From Solwaraspora sp. WMMA2065 (GTDB taxonomy: Bacteria; Actinomycetota; Actinomycetes; Mycobacteriales; Micromonosporaceae): 64,000 nt of DNA. Each line of letters begins with the position of its first letter. The first letter of the stretch is position 1. This document shows positions 15,626 through 25,406 of the stretch, in pieces. The notes beneath the pieces were generated by a model, which worked only from the letters and a program-made list of their open reading frames with translations, did no database searches and was not told the DNA's origin. The translations under genes were made by a program, and so were the position numbers. Where the stretch lies: positions 1,674,001-1,738,000 of the forward strand of contig NZ_CP128361.1 in NCBI RefSeq assembly GCF_030345075.1, read 5' to 3'.

Positions 15626-18369
15626 GCGTCGTGGTGAACGGCACCGCCGCCGCCGGGGAGCCGGCCGCCGGCCAGTGCCTGCGCACGTTCCTACGCGAGC
15701 AGGGCTGGTACGGCGTGAAGAAGGGCTGCGACGCCGGGGACTGCGGAGCGTGCACCGTGCACGTCGACGGAGTCCCCGTACACAGCTGTGTCTACCCTGC
15801 GGTACGGGCCGAGGGCCGGTCGGTGACCACGGTCGAAGGACTGGCCGACGGCGACACGCTGCACCCGGTGCAGCAGCGGTTCCTCGACGCGCAGGGATTC
15901 CAGTGCGGGTTCTGCACCGCCGGGCTGGTGATGACGGTCGCCGCGCTCGACGAGACCCAGCGCGCCGACCTGCCGCGCGCGCTGAAGGGCAACCTGTGCC
16001 GGTGCACCGGCTACCGGGCGATCCGCGACGCGCTCGACGGGGTACGGCACGTGAGCGGCACCGCCGACGGCACCCCCGGCGGTGGCCCTGGCTGCCCGGC
16101 GGTCGGCGGCAACGTGGCCGCCCCGGCCGCCCGGCAGATCGTCACCGGCACCGCCCGGTTCACCTTCGACGTCGACGTTCCCGGGCTGACCCATCTGAAG
16201 CTGGTCCGCTCGACGGTGCCGCATGCACGGATCGTCGACATCGACACCGACGACGCGATGCGGGTCCCCGGGGTCCTGGCGGTACTCACCCACCACGACT
16301 GCCCCGACCTGCGGTACTCCACCGCCCAGCACGAGAACCCGCGCGAGGACCCGGCTGACACCCGGCTCCTTGATGACGTGGTCCGCTTCGTCGGGCAGCG
16401 GGTGGCGGCGGTGGTCGCCGAGACCGAGGCGGCCGCCGAGACGGCCGCCGACCTGGTTCGGGTCAGCTACCAGCCGCTGCCGGCAGTGTTCGACCCAGCG
16501 GCGGCGATGCTCCCGGGCGCGCCTGTCCTGCACGACGTGGATCCGGCGGTCAGCGGCATCGCCCGGCCGGCGGACAACGTGGCCGGTGAGGTGCACGGTG
16601 AGATCGGCGACGTCGACCGGGCGCTGGCCGACGCCGACGAGGTCTACACAGCGACGTTTCGCACCCAGCGGGTGCAGCACGCTCACCTGGAGACGCACGG
16701 GGCGATCGCCTGGCCGGAGCTGGACGGCGGGCTGACCGTGCGGTCCAGCACCCAGACGCCGTACCTGACCCGACGGGCGCTGGCCCGGCTGTTCGGCCTG
16801 CCGGCCGAGAAGGTCCGGGTGGTCGCCGGCCGGGTCGGCGGCGGGTTCGGCGGCAAGCAGGAGATGCTCGTCGAGGACGTGGCGGCGCTGGCCGCGCTGC
16901 GCACCGGACGACCGGTGAAACTGGAGTTCACCAGGGCCGAACAGTTCACTGCGGCGACCACTCGGCATCCGTTCGACACCCGGGTGACGGTGGCGGGGCG
17001 CCGCGACGGTACGCTGACCGCGATCCGGCTGCACGTGGTCGCGGACACCGGCGCGTACGGCAACCACGGCCCGGCGGTGCTGGCGCACGGCTGCAGCGAG
17101 TCGGTGGCCCTCTACCGGTGCCCGAACAAGCAGGTCGACGGTTGGTCGGTCTACACCAACACGGTTCCGGCCGGCGCGTTCCGCGGCTACGGACTGGGTC
17201 AGGTGTCGTTCGCGGTGGAGTCCGCCGTGGACGAGCTGGCCCGCCGGCTCGGGTTCGATCCGGTCGCGTTCCGGGCCCGCAACGTGATCGGCCCGCAGGA
17301 TCCGCTGGTCACCCCGGTCGGGCACGACGACACCGTACGGGTGCACAGCTACGGCCTGGACCAGTGCCTGGAGCTGATCCAGCGGGCCCGGACCGAGACC
17401 TGGCAGGAGGACGTTGCAGCCGGCTGGCTGGTCGGCGACGGCATGGCGGTGGCGATGATCGCCACCGGACCACCGGGCGGTCACCACGGCCGGGCCCGGG
17501 TCACCCTCGACGCCGACGGCGGCTACCAGCTGGATATCGGGATGGCCGAGTTCGGCAACGGGTCGACCACCGTGCACCGGCAGTTGGTCGCCGACGCGCT
17601 GACCAGCACCGTGGATCGGGTACGGATCCGGCAGTCGGACACCGCACTGGTCGGTCACGACACGGGCGCGTTCGCCTCGACCGGCACCGTGGTGGCTGGC
17701 ACCGCCGCGCACCGCGCCGCGGTCGCACTGCGGGAGGTGCTGGTCGACGCCGCCGCACGGGCGACCGGCGTCGACCGGCGGGACTGCCGGGTGGACGGGA
17801 CGACGGTGCGGTGCGCCGGCCGGCTGGTCGATCTGGTCGACCTGGCCCGGGTCGCGTCGGCGGCGGGCCGGCCGCTCACCGCCGACGGACACGCCGACGG
17901 GGCGCACCGCTCGGTGGCCTTCGACGCGCACTGGTTCCGGGTGGCGGTCGACCCGGACACCGGGGAGATCCAGATTCTGCGCAGCGTGCACAGCGCGGAC
18001 GCCGGGACCGTCCTCAACCCGATGCAGTGCCGGGGGCAGGTCGAGGGCGGGGTGGCTCAGGCGCTCGGTGCCGCCCTCACCGAACATGTTGACATCGACG
18101 ACCAGGGTCGGGTGGTCACCGACGACTTCCGCAGCTACCACCTGCCGACCTACGCCGACGTGCCGCTGACCGAGGTGCTGTTCGCCCGCACCAGCGACCC
18201 GCTCGGGCCGGCGGGCGCGAAGTCGATGAGTGAGAGCCCGTTCAACCCGGTGGCCGCCGCACTGGCGAACGCGCTGCGGGACGCGACCGGAGTCCGCTTC
18301 ACCGACCTGCCGTTCACCTCCGACCGGGTGTGGAACCGGCTGCAGCACGACCGGGCCGACGGCGAGTAA
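15622..18369 (+). CDS. Xanthine dehydrogenase, fused 2Fe-2S and molybdopterin subunit
   Basis: One 915-residue protein joins two subunits that are often separate. The first 150 residues are the small subunit: GCDAGDCGACTVHVDG binds the plant-type 2Fe-2S cluster, and QCGFCTAG with LCRCTGYR binds the second. From about residue 165 the large subunit follows: TGTARFTFDVDVPG, GGGFGGKQEM, a FRGYGLGQ segment, and GPAGAKSMSESPFNP with the catalytic Glu. It oxidises hypoxanthine or xanthine to urate. GTG 15622 overlaps the FAD-subunit stop. The FeS-Mo order without an inserted FAD domain fits a two-gene enzyme. Confidence 0.92.
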   Translation: MSVVVNGTAAAGEPAAGQCLRTFLREQGWYGVKKGCDAGDCGACTVHVDGVPVHSCVYPAVRAEGRSVTTVEGLADGDTLHPVQQRFLDAQGFQCGFCTAGLVMTVAALDETQRADLPRALKGNLCRCTGYRAIRDALDGVRHVSGTADGTPGGGPGCPAVGGNVAAPAARQIVTGTARFTFDVDVPGLTHLKLVRSTVPHARIVDIDTDDAMRVPGVLAVLTHHDCPDLRYSTAQHENPREDPADTRLLDDVVRFVGQRVAAVVAETEAAAETAADLVRVSYQPLPAVFDPAAAMLPGAPVLHDVDPAVSGIARPADNVAGEVHGEIGDVDRALADADEVYTATFRTQRVQHAHLETHGAIAWPELDGGLTVRSSTQTPYLTRRALARLFGLPAEKVRVVAGRVGGGFGGKQEMLVEDVAALAALRTGRPVKLEFTRAEQFTAATTRHPFDTRVTVAGRRDGTLTAIRLHVVADTGAYGNHGPAVLAHGCSESVALYRCPNKQVDGWSVYTNTVPAGAFRGYGLGQVSFAVESAVDELARRLGFDPVAFRARNVIGPQDPLVTPVGHDDTVRVHSYGLDQCLELIQRARTETWQEDVAAGWLVGDGMAVAMIATGPPGGHHGRARVTLDADGGYQLDIGMAEFGNGSTTVHRQLVADALTSTVDRVRIRQSDTALVGHDTGAFASTGTVVAGTAAHRAAVALREVLVDAAARATGVDRRDCRVDGTTVRCAGRLVDLVDLARVASAAGRPLTADGHADGAHRSVAFDAHWFRVAVDPDTGEIQILRSVHSADAGTVLNPMQCRGQVEGGVAQALGAALTEHVDIDDQGRVVTDDFRSYHLPTYADVPLTEVLFARTSDPLGPAGAKSMSESPFNPVAAALANALRDATGVRFTDLPFTSDRVWNRLQHDRADGE

Positions 18370-18406
18370 CGACATCGGCGAGTAACGACTGAAGGAAGAA
18401 TAGATC

Positions 18407-19510
18407 ATGGTGGCTGTTTCGTTGGCGGAGATTGTTCGGGCGCCGAAGGTGTTGCTGCATGACCATCTGGATGGTGGGTTGCGGCCGGCGACGGTGGTGG
18501 AGTTGGCGGACGAGGTGGGTCATGTGCTGCCGGTGACGGATCCGTCGGAGTTGGGTCGGTGGTTCGTGTCGGCGGCTGATTCGGGGTCGTTGGAGCGGTA
18601 TCTGGAGACGTTCGCGCACACGGTGGCGGTGATGCAGACGGAGGCGGGGTTGTTCCGGGTGGCGGCGGAGTGTGCGGTGGATCTGGCGGCGGACGGGGTG
18701 GTGTACGCGGAGGTGCGGTTCGCGCCGGAGCAGCATCTGTCGCGGGGGTTGGGGTTGGGTCAGGTGGTGGAGGCGGTGTTGGCGGGGTTCGCGGCGGGGT
18801 GTGCGGAGGCGGCGGAGGCGGGTCGGGTGATCCGGGTGGGGACGTTGTTGACGGCGATGCGGCATGCGGCGCGGTCGCAGGAGATCGCGGAGTTGGCGGT
18901 GCGGTACCGGGATGTGGGGGTGGTGGGGTTCGACATCGCGGGTGCGGAGGCGGGTTTTCCGCCGACGCGGCATTTGGACGCGTTCGAGTTTTTGCAGCGG
19001 GAAAATTTTCATTTCACGATTCATGCGGGTGAGGCGTTCGGGTTGCCGTCGATCTGGCAGGCGATTCAGTGGTGTGGTGCGGATCGGTTGGGGCATGGGG
19101 TGCGGATCGTGGATGACATCGAGGTGGGTGGGGGTGGGGTGCGGTTGGGGCGGTTGGCGTCGTATGTGCGGGACAAGCGGATTCCGTTGGAGTTGTGTCC
19201 GTCGTCGAATGTGCAGACGGGTGCGGTGGGTTCGATTGGTGAGCATCCGGTGGGGTTGTTGCGTGATCTGCGGTTCCGGGTGACGGTGAACACGGACAAC
19301 CGGTTGATGAGTGGGACGTCGATGTCGCGGGAGATGTGGTTGTTGGTGGAGGCGTTCGGGTGGGGGTGGTCGGAGTTGCGGTGGTTGACGGTGAACGCGA
19401 TGAAGAGTGCGTTCATCCCGTTCGACGAGCGGCTGGCGGTCATCGACGACGTCATCAAGCCCGCGTACCGGTCCCTCGTCGAGGTCGAGGTGGCCGACCG
19501 TGTCGGTTGA
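18407..19510 (+). CDS. add: Adenosine deaminase
   Basis: The protein has 367 residues and converts adenosine to inosine. Motifs are clear: [12 protein letters not shown] (HxH zinc ligands), a TIHAGEAFG segment with the zinc His and catalytic Glu, DRLGHGVRI, and [15 protein letters not shown] with the catalytic Asp. ATG 18407 follows AAGGAAG (18392-18398). Codon use from 18407 to about 19420 is strikingly unlike the neighbours: third positions are mostly G or T, and the plus strand is poor in C; from about 19425 C-ending codons return abruptly. It ends the xanthine dehydrogenase group and overlaps the next gene by 11 bases. Confidence 0.95.
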   Translation: MVAVSLAEIVRAPKVLLHDHLDGGLRPATVVELADEVGHVLPVTDPSELGRWFVSAADSGSLERYLETFAHTVAVMQTEAGLFRVAAECAVDLAADGVVYAEVRFAPEQHLSRGLGLGQVVEAVLAGFAAGCAEAAEAGRVIRVGTLLTAMRHAARSQEIAELAVRYRDVGVVGFDIAGAEAGFPPTRHLDAFEFLQRENFHFTIHAGEAFGLPSIWQAIQWCGADRLGHGVRIVDDIEVGGGGVRLGRLASYVRDKRIPLELCPSSNVQTGAVGSIGEHPVGLLRDLRFRVTVNTDNRLMSGTSMSREMWLLVEAFGWGWSELRWLTVNAMKSAFIPFDERLAVIDDVIKPAYRSLVEVEVADRVG

Positions 19511-20195
19511 CGCCCAACCCCGCAGATGCGGCGGTGCGACCGCCGGCCGGTGGGGTGCCATCCCGCACCGCAGGCTGCTCGACGCGGTCGCCGCAGCGGT
19601 CCCGGCCGACCGGCTGCCCAGAGTGGAGACCGCCACCGTGACCCATCTGCTGCGGCCGGTGCCCTGGCAGCGGCGCTCCGGCCTGGTCAGTCTGGTCAGC
19701 ACCGCCTACCCGGCGCTCGCCCACCGGATCGCCACCGTGGTCGACGGCGAGTTCCCCTGGGTGCGGATCGCCACCACCGCCCGGATGAGCGGACGCGACG
19801 ACCGGGACCGGTTCGACGTACTCGTCCCCAGCGGCCGGGCCGACGAGGTGCTCAGCTGGCTCGCGCGGCTGTGGCAGACGGCGGCTGAGCAGGTCGGCCC
19901 GCACGCCCGGCCGGATCTGCGTACGCCGGCCGCCCGGACGATGTGGCGGGCGGCGCTGCTGGTCGCCAACGGCTCCCGCCGCCGCAGCCAGGTCCGGGTG
20001 CGGGTGCCGGATCCGGCTGCGTTGACCGCGCTGGCCCAGGCGGGTGACGCGCTCGGCCTGGCCGTGCACCAGCATGTGCGGCGGGGCAACTCCTACTTCG
20101 TCACGGTGGACGATCCGGCCCAGTCGGTCCAGTTGCTCCGGATCGTCGGCGCCGGGCCGCACGCCGAGGCATGGGTACGCGACACCGCTGCCTGA
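19500..20195 (+). CDS. WhiA N-domain-like protein lacking the HTH (tentative)
   Basis: The protein has 231 residues from GTG 19500, overlapping add. I read it as resembling the two LAGLIDADG-like halves of Whi[18 protein letters not shown]-type spacing (here [19 protein letters not shown]), then alternating strand-helix segments [18 protein letters not shown] and [19 protein letters not shown], closing with QLLRIVGA. WhiA itself continues into a helix-turn-helix that is absent here. WhiA is a sporulation and division regulator and normally sits elsewhere with conserved neighbours, so this would be a divergent paralogue. The resemblance is from memory of the family and should be treated as a hypothesis. 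Confidence 0.45.
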   Translation: MSVDAQPRRCGGATAGRWGAIPHRRLLDAVAAAVPADRLPRVETATVTHLLRPVPWQRRSGLVSLVSTAYPALAHRIATVVDGEFPWVRIATTARMSGRDDRDRFDVLVPSGRADEVLSWLARLWQTAAEQVGPHARPDLRTPAARTMWRAALLVANGSRRRSQVRVRVPDPAALTALAQAGDALGLAVHQHVRRGNSYFVTVDDPAQSVQLLRIVGAGPHAEAWVRDTAA

Positions 20196-20311
20196 CCGGT
20201 TGACCACGCGGACCGGTCCGCAGAGCCTCCGGACCGCGTTGCTCACTCATAGCAGTCATGTAGTCACCCCGAGTCGCTATGATCCCGGCAAAGCGCAGGG
20301 CGGGAGGCCGA
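20196..20311 (+). promoter_or_regulatory. Possible promoter before membrane protein gene
   Basis: A TATGAT hexamer at 20278-20283 lies about 29 bases before ATG 20312 and could be a -10 element. The -35 region is poorly matched. The segment is less GC-rich than its surroundings, as promoters in these genomes often are. Confidence 0.3.
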
Positions 20312-21367
20312 ATGCAACCGGTAGATCCGTACCAGCTCGTCGAGATGCTGGGATCATGTCCGGCGGGCAGCGTCTGGTCGGCTGTGGAACCCCACGGCGA
20401 GCAGATCACCGTGGCGATACTCGACGCCGACGCGGCCGCCGACGAACGGTGGCGGGAGGCCTTCTCCTCGGCCGCCGAGGCGCTGGCCGACCCGACGGCG
20501 GGAGCGCCGACCTTCCGCTACGCGAACTTCACCGCCCGGATCCCCTGGGTCACCTGCGGTGCCGGGCCCGGTGAAGGGGCAGAGCGGGTCTTCCTCACCC
20601 TCGGCCAGGACTATCGACCGGCTTACCCTCCGGTGCCCCGGTTCGCCGTGTCCGGACCACCGCGCCGACGCGTTCCGCGCCCGCTGCTGGCCGGGGCGGC
20701 GGTCGTGGCGGTCCTGCTCGCCGGCGCCGCCGCCGTCATCCGGTGGCCGGACCGTTCCGACGACTCCCCACCGGTGGCCGGGCCGAGCGCAACGCCGAGC
20801 CGGGCGGGCGCCACCCCGCCGCCGGCCACCCCGGACCAGCCCGGGCTGGAGCCACCGGCGCCGAGCTCCTGGCGGACCGACTGGCCCCGGTTCACCCCGG
20901 AGGACACGGTCCGCACCTACACCGACCTGGCCGACGTTGGTCTGGTCCTCAAGGTGCCGTGGAGCTGGGACTGCTCTCCCGTCCCGGACGACCGGGACCC
21001 ACAGACCCGCCGGCTGCGGTGCGGCGGCACGTTCGGCGATCAGCAGCAGGACGAGGTCGGTGGCGAGGTCGTGGTCCGACCCTGTCCACAGCGGTGCACC
21101 CCGCATCGGCAGGCGACAATGCGTCAGGCCGAGGAGGCATGGAGTCAGCGATGGCTGCAGGCAGGCATCGCGACCGCGTACGCCGAGATCAGCACCCTGC
21201 AGATCGACGGTGAGCGGCGGCACGGGCTGGTGATGGTCGCCTACTGGCGCGGTGGGCAGGACGGGTCGATCGACCGGCAGTTGGTGCTACGGATGACCGG
21301 CCCGGCCGACGGGGCCAGCCCGCTGCGCATGATCGCGAACTATCTCCGCACTTCACTGCTGCTGTAG
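20312..21367 (+). CDS. Single-pass membrane protein with kinase-lobe-like N-terminus
   Basis: The protein has 351 residues; ATG 20312 follows GGAGG. The first 45 residues (VDPYQLVEMLGSCPAGSVWSA, then ITVAILDA) resemble the glycine loop and beta-3 strand of a Ser/Thr kinase N-lobe, but the rest of a kinase is missing. A membrane helix lies at about 125-145 (PLLAGAAVVAVLLAGAAAV), followed by a Pro/Ala/Thr-rich linker and an extracellular domain of about 180 residues with paired cysteines (SWDCSPV, RLRCGG, RPCPQRC). The fold of that outer domain is not recognised. It may be a sensor or wall-associated protein derived from a receptor kinase. Confidence 0.6.
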   Translation: MQPVDPYQLVEMLGSCPAGSVWSAVEPHGEQITVAILDADAAADERWREAFSSAAEALADPTAGAPTFRYANFTARIPWVTCGAGPGEGAERVFLTLGQDYRPAYPPVPRFAVSGPPRRRVPRPLLAGAAVVAVLLAGAAAVIRWPDRSDDSPPVAGPSATPSRAGATPPPATPDQPGLEPPAPSSWRTDWPRFTPEDTVRTYTDLADVGLVLKVPWSWDCSPVPDDRDPQTRRLRCGGTFGDQQQDEVGGEVVVRPCPQRCTPHRQATMRQAEEAWSQRWLQAGIATAYAEISTLQIDGERRHGLVMVAYWRGGQDGSIDRQLVLRMTGPADGASPLRMIANYLRTSLLL

Positions 21368-21386
21368 TCGGCTGACGGCGGTGCCG

Positions 21387-22478
21387 TCAACCACACTCGG
21401 CTTCGATCCAGTCGGCGAGTTTCGCGGCGAACTCAGCCGCCGCGAACGACTTGGCATGTGCCTCGATACCGGCGGTGTCGAGCTGGTCGAGCCGACGCAG
21501 CAGTGGGACGTAGTCGTCGGCCCGGGTCGAGTCGACGAGGTGTCCGGTAGCACCGTCGACGACGGTCTCCAGCAGCCCGCCACGACGCAGCCCGAGGACC
21601 GGCGTACCGCAGGCCTGGGCCTCGACCGGGATGATGCCGAAGTCCTCGTGTACCGGGAAGAGCAGCGCCCGGGCGCCCCGGTAGAGCTGCCGCAGCCGGG
21701 CCCGGTCCGGACGTACCTCGAAGGTCACTTCGGCGCCGACCAGATCGGCGTGCCGGCGCAGATAGGCCTCCTGAGGCCCGGAGCCGGCAATGACCACCGG
21801 CATCCGGGCGGCCGCGGCGATCGAGATGATCAGATCGAAGTTCTTGTACGGGATCCAGCGCCCCACCCCGAGCAGGTAGTCGCGTTGCGCGACGGGGTCG
21901 TCCGGCTGTGCCGTGGCGAAGTAGTCGACGTCGACCGGCGGATGGATGACCACCGCGTCGCGGTGCCAGAACCGCCGGATCCTGTCCCGCACCTCACGGG
22001 AGTTCGCGGCGTAGCTGGCCACGTGCCGGCTCAGCCGCACGTCCACGGTCTGCAGGACGCGCCGGGGCAGGGCGAGCAACCGGCCGGAGCCGCGGCCGTC
22101 GTGGTCGGGACTCCACACGTAGCGGGCCGGCGAATGGACGTAGCTCAGATGCCGGGTCCGCCCCGGCACACCGAGCCGTACGGTGTGCGCGAAGGCGTGG
22201 CTGGACGACAGAACCACGTCGAAGTGCTCCCGGCTGAGGGTCCGCCACACCAGCGGCATCAGCGGCAGGGCGAGGGTCTTGCTGCGGCGCAGCGGTGTCC
22301 GGGCCAGCCAGGATTCCCGCAGGCCCTGGTCGGTCACCCCGGGGTCGGACCACAACACGAACCGTTGGGCGTGCGGGACGAGGTCGGCGATCCGCCGGAA
22401 CACCTGCTCCGACCCGCCAGTTTCGCCGAACCACTCATGGACGAGGGCGACCGAACGGCCGGCAAGTGGTGTCGTCAA
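21387..22478 (-). CDS. GT4 family glycosyltransferase
   Basis: The protein has 363 residues with a GT-B fold: N-terminal SVALVHEWFGETGGSEQV acceptor-side loop, and a C-terminal donor site with VGRWIPYKNFDL, VIAGSGPQE and VHEDFGIIPVEAQACGTPV holding the EX7E pair. GT4 enzymes with an HEWF..GGSE start often transfer mannose or similar sugars to lipid-linked exopolysaccharide units. It is the third gene of a leftward LCP-sugar transferase-GT4 unit and is convergent with the upstream membrane protein gene. Sugar and acceptor are not known. Confidence 0.88.
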   Translation of the reverse strand: MTTPLAGRSVALVHEWFGETGGSEQVFRRIADLVPHAQRFVLWSDPGVTDQGLRESWLARTPLRRSKTLALPLMPLVWRTLSREHFDVVLSSSHAFAHTVRLGVPGRTRHLSYVHSPARYVWSPDHDGRGSGRLLALPRRVLQTVDVRLSRHVASYAANSREVRDRIRRFWHRDAVVIHPPVDVDYFATAQPDDPVAQRDYLLGVGRWIPYKNFDLIISIAAAARMPVVIAGSGPQEAYLRRHADLVGAEVTFEVRPDRARLRQLYRGARALLFPVHEDFGIIPVEAQACGTPVLGLRRGGLLETVVDGATGHLVDSTRADDYVPLLRRLDQLDTAGIEAHAKSFAAAEFAAKLADWIEAECG

Positions 22479-22523
22479 CTCGGCGAGCTCCCCTCGTGGG
22501 CGTCGGTGCGCCGGTCGGCTGGA

Positions 22524-24026
22524 TCAGCGCCCGCGACCACGGAGCACCTCGGCGACGGTACGCAGCACCACCTTGATGTCCAGCCACAGTGACCAGTGCT
22601 CGATGTAGAAGTTGTCGAACCGGGCCCGGTCGGAGATCGGTGTGTCTCCCCGCAGGCCACTGACCTGGGCCAGCCCGGTGAGGCCCACCGGGACCCGGTG
22701 ACGCATCGCGTAGCCGGGCAGCTCGGCGGAGAACTTCGCCACGAAGTACGGACGTTCCGGCCGGGGACCGACCACGGTCATGTCGCCGCGCAGAATGTTC
22801 CACAGCTGTGGCAGCTCGTCGAGCGACGTACGTCGCATGAACCGTCCGATCAGGCTGACCCGGCGGTCGTCGGCGATCGACCAGGTGGTCCGGGCCTCCT
22901 GGTCGGTTCCGGGGCGCAGCGACCGGTACTTGATCACGTTGAAGGTCCGGCCGTGCTGGCCGATGCGCTCCTGCCGGAAGAAGATCCCCCGGCCGCCGTC
23001 GATGAAGGTCGCCACTGCGCACAGGGCGAGCACCGGGCTGAGCAGGACCAGCGCCACCGAGGCGAGTGCCACGTCGGAGGCCCGTTTGACCATCCAGCGC
23101 GGACCGGACAGCGCGATGTGCCGTACGTGGACCAGCGGGATCGCGCCGATGTGGTCGGGTTGCCGACCGTACGATCCCGACCCCCACAGTCTGGCCACCG
23201 CCCAGAGGTCCTGGCTGGCGCACTCGGGTCGGCGCAGCAGATCCATCAGCCCGGCTTCGGGGCAGTCCGGATCGGCGATGATGAGCACCTCGGACTCGAC
23301 CATGTCGATCAGCCGGCCGAGGTCGTCGAAGGTCCCGACCAGCGGCAACGACGCGCCGTCGGTCTGCCGGGTGACCGAGTCCACGCAGCCGGCGAACCGC
23401 AGGCCGTAGCTGGGGTAGCGGCGCATCAGCCGGGCCAGCTCGGCCGCGACCGGACCGCTGCCCAGGATCAGGGCGTTGTGTTCGACCCAGCGGCGACGGC
23501 GGGCGAACACCACCACCGCCCGGGTGACCGAGCGTCCGATGATCAGCAGCACGGCCGACACGGCGATCCCCCGCATCAGGTCGGCCACGTACTCCACCGA
23601 GTCGTGCCGCAACCCGGCGATTATCGCGACGGTGCCGGACGCGGTGAGCAGGCGTCCGCACAGTGTCGGCAGTTCGTCGAGGAAGCTGACATGGCGTCTG
23701 GCCCGGTAGAGCCCGCTGAACGCGAAGACTGCGATGGTCAACGCCGCCATGAACAGGGTGCCACGCCAGTAACGGTCGGAGATCAGCAGCGGAGCGAGCA
23801 ACGCGGCGAGGTCCACCGGCGCGGCGATCATCCAGGCCCGTAGCGGCCGAGTGCGGCTCGATGCCCGCGAACCAGCGTACGGCAGGACCGCGGTGGCGCC
23901 AGCCGACGGGTCCGGCCCCTCGTCCGGCCGTGGCCGGGGCACCAGCGGCAGCAACGGGGCTTCCACGACTTGGCCATGCCTTCCCGGTTCGATGGCTCGG
24001 GGCTGGTGGTCGGTACCGGAGGTCAC
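22524..24026 (-). CDS. Polyprenyl glycosylphosphotransferase (exopolysaccharide initiating enzyme)
   Basis: The protein has 500 residues. A cytosolic N-terminal tail is followed by about four membrane helices, then a Rossmann-like CoA-binding-type domain (HNALILGSGPVAAELARLM). The C-terminal 200 residues form the bacterial sugar transferase domain: KRASDVALASVALVLLSP, GIFFRQERIG, FNVIKYRSL, DELPQLWNILRGDM and VVGPRPERP. It puts the first sugar phosphate on undecaprenyl phosphate to begin a repeat unit. The start overlaps the LCP gene stop (ATGA). The set resembles a small capsule or exopolysaccharide unit without its polymerase or flippase. Confidence 0.92.
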   Translation of the reverse strand: MTSGTDHQPRAIEPGRHGQVVEAPLLPLVPRPRPDEGPDPSAGATAVLPYAGSRASSRTRPLRAWMIAAPVDLAALLAPLLISDRYWRGTLFMAALTIAVFAFSGLYRARRHVSFLDELPTLCGRLLTASGTVAIIAGLRHDSVEYVADLMRGIAVSAVLLIIGRSVTRAVVVFARRRRWVEHNALILGSGPVAAELARLMRRYPSYGLRFAGCVDSVTRQTDGASLPLVGTFDDLGRLIDMVESEVLIIADPDCPEAGLMDLLRRPECASQDLWAVARLWGSGSYGRQPDHIGAIPLVHVRHIALSGPRWMVKRASDVALASVALVLLSPVLALCAVATFIDGGRGIFFRQERIGQHGRTFNVIKYRSLRPGTDQEARTTWSIADDRRVSLIGRFMRRTSLDELPQLWNILRGDMTVVGPRPERPYFVAKFSAELPGYAMRHRVPVGLTGLAQVSGLRGDTPISDRARFDNFYIEHWSLWLDIKVVLRTVAEVLRGRGR

Positions 24027-25129
24027 TGCGCCGCGGCGAGAATCTCGTCGACCGCGTCGCGACGGACCGCGTCGTAGAAGGAGTCGGCCGCCTCGGTGTC
24101 GGCGAACACCACGCTCTCGTCACCGACCCGCCCGGTGCCCTCGGTCGGGCTGGTGACAAAGGTGAGGTCGTCGCCGCGCAGGTGTCGCAGATCCATGCCG
24201 AAGTCGATCAGGGACAACGTCTCGTCGACCGCCACCGCGTCGGCGGTGGCCCGGACGAACGAGTTCAGCGTGGCCGGGCTGGACAGCACCCCACCGGATG
24301 CCGCCTTCTCCAGGATGGCCTTGATGACCTGCTGCTGGTGGCGGATCCGGGCGAAGTCACCATCGGCGAAGGCGTACCGCTCGCGGGCGTAGTCGAGGGC
24401 CGCCGCGCCGTCCATCGTCTGAGGGCCGGCGGCGAACGACCGTCGGTTGTCAGGGTTGAGGGAATGGTTGGAGGTGAACGCCTCCTCGACGTCGATCTCG
24501 ACCCCGCCGAGCGCGTCGACGATCTCCCGGAATCCGGCGAAGTCCACCAGGGCGACGTTGTCCACCCGCACTCCGGTGAACTCCTCGACGGTCTGCACCA
24601 TCAGTGGAATACCACCCCAGGCGTACGCGGCGTTGATCTTCGCTTCCCGTCCACCGCGTGTTCCTTCCTGGTTTTCCGGCACGAAGACCCAGGTGTCCCG
24701 GGGAATGGAGATCAACTGGGCACTCTGCCGGTCCGCCGCGATGTGCGCCAGGATGATCGTGTCGCTGCGGGAGCCCGACGTGCTCTGCGGGTCCCGGGTA
24801 TCGCTGCCGAGGATGAGAATGTTCGTGGCGGTGGTCACCTTTTCCGGCCGGAACTCCTCCGGCACGTCCACGAACGCCTCCACCCGCTCGATCCCGGACT
24901 CGATCGACCGCAGGTAGAGCCCACCGGCGAGCAGCCCACCGCCACCGAGTAGCGCCAGGACCACGAGCACCGTCAGAACGACCCGCAACCCGCGGCGACG
25001 GCGACGCGGTGGCGCGGCGGCGGAGTCCACTACCGATCCGGGATCCTGCGTCCCCGGCCGCACCCCGTCGGCCACCCCGCCCAGTTCCTGGGCGGCCGTC
25101 GGGTCCGCGAGCTGTTCTCGACGTGACAT
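24023..25129 (-). CDS. LytR-CpsA-Psr (LCP) family cell-wall ligase
   Basis: The protein has 368 residues: a cytosolic tail, one membrane helix near 48-70 (LRVVLTVLVVLALLGGGG), then the LCP domain. Signature pieces include NILILGSDTRD, SRSDTIILAHI, LISIPRDTWVFVP, KINAAYAWGG, DFAGFREIVDALGGVEIDV and YARERYAFADGDFARIRHQQ with the arginines that bind the pyrophosphate. LCP enzymes link undecaprenyl-borne polymers to peptidoglycan. It leads the operon, which fits a wall-attached polysaccharide. Confidence 0.92.
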   Translation of the reverse strand: MSRREQLADPTAAQELGGVADGVRPGTQDPGSVVDSAAAPPRRRRRGLRVVLTVLVVLALLGGGGLLAGGLYLRSIESGIERVEAFVDVPEEFRPEKVTTATNILILGSDTRDPQSTSGSRSDTIILAHIAADRQSAQLISIPRDTWVFVPENQEGTRGGREAKINAAYAWGGIPLMVQTVEEFTGVRVDNVALVDFAGFREIVDALGGVEIDVEEAFTSNHSLNPDNRRSFAAGPQTMDGAAALDYARERYAFADGDFARIRHQQQVIKAILEKAASGGVLSSPATLNSFVRATADAVAVDETLSLIDFGMDLRHLRGDDLTFVTSPTEGTGRVGDESVVFADTEAADSFYDAVRRDAVDEILAAAQ

Positions 25130-25406
25130 GTCAGTGATAGTACTGGCGGAGATTTCCGGATGATGTCCGCCCGGGACAGTCGAAGATCCACCTTAATCAT
25201 CCACGCCGGTCTTATCCGCATTCACCTTCCTACCGGGCGCGGCCCGGGACAGCGGATCATCGTTCCTAACTGGCCGGCGGACCTGACAGATTCCCGTCAG
25301 ACCGCCGGGCATTCTGCCCTAATCGTCCGGTCCGCAGAATCGGCGGGTGGCAGCCTGACCGACACTGGATGGACCGTCCGCTCAACTGCAGGATCGGAGT
25401 GCCGAG
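25130..25406. promoter_or_regulatory. Divergent intergenic region with two inverted repeats
   Basis: This 277-base gap between divergent genes is more AT-rich than either side. CTGAC (25283-25287) and GTCAG (25296-25300) form one inverted repeat; ATTCTGC (25311-25317) and GCAGAAT (25334-25340) form another. Both could be operators. No gene is seen. Confidence 0.4.

Noticed and set aside
15691-18408. 905-codon open frame on the minus strand
   Set aside because: It is antisense to the fused xanthine dehydrogenase gene, which has clear FeS and Mo motifs; the frame is open only because of high GC.
18314-19702. 462-codon minus-strand frame rich in His, Arg and Pro
   Set aside because: It is antisense to adenosine deaminase and arises from that gene's unusual G/T codon bias.
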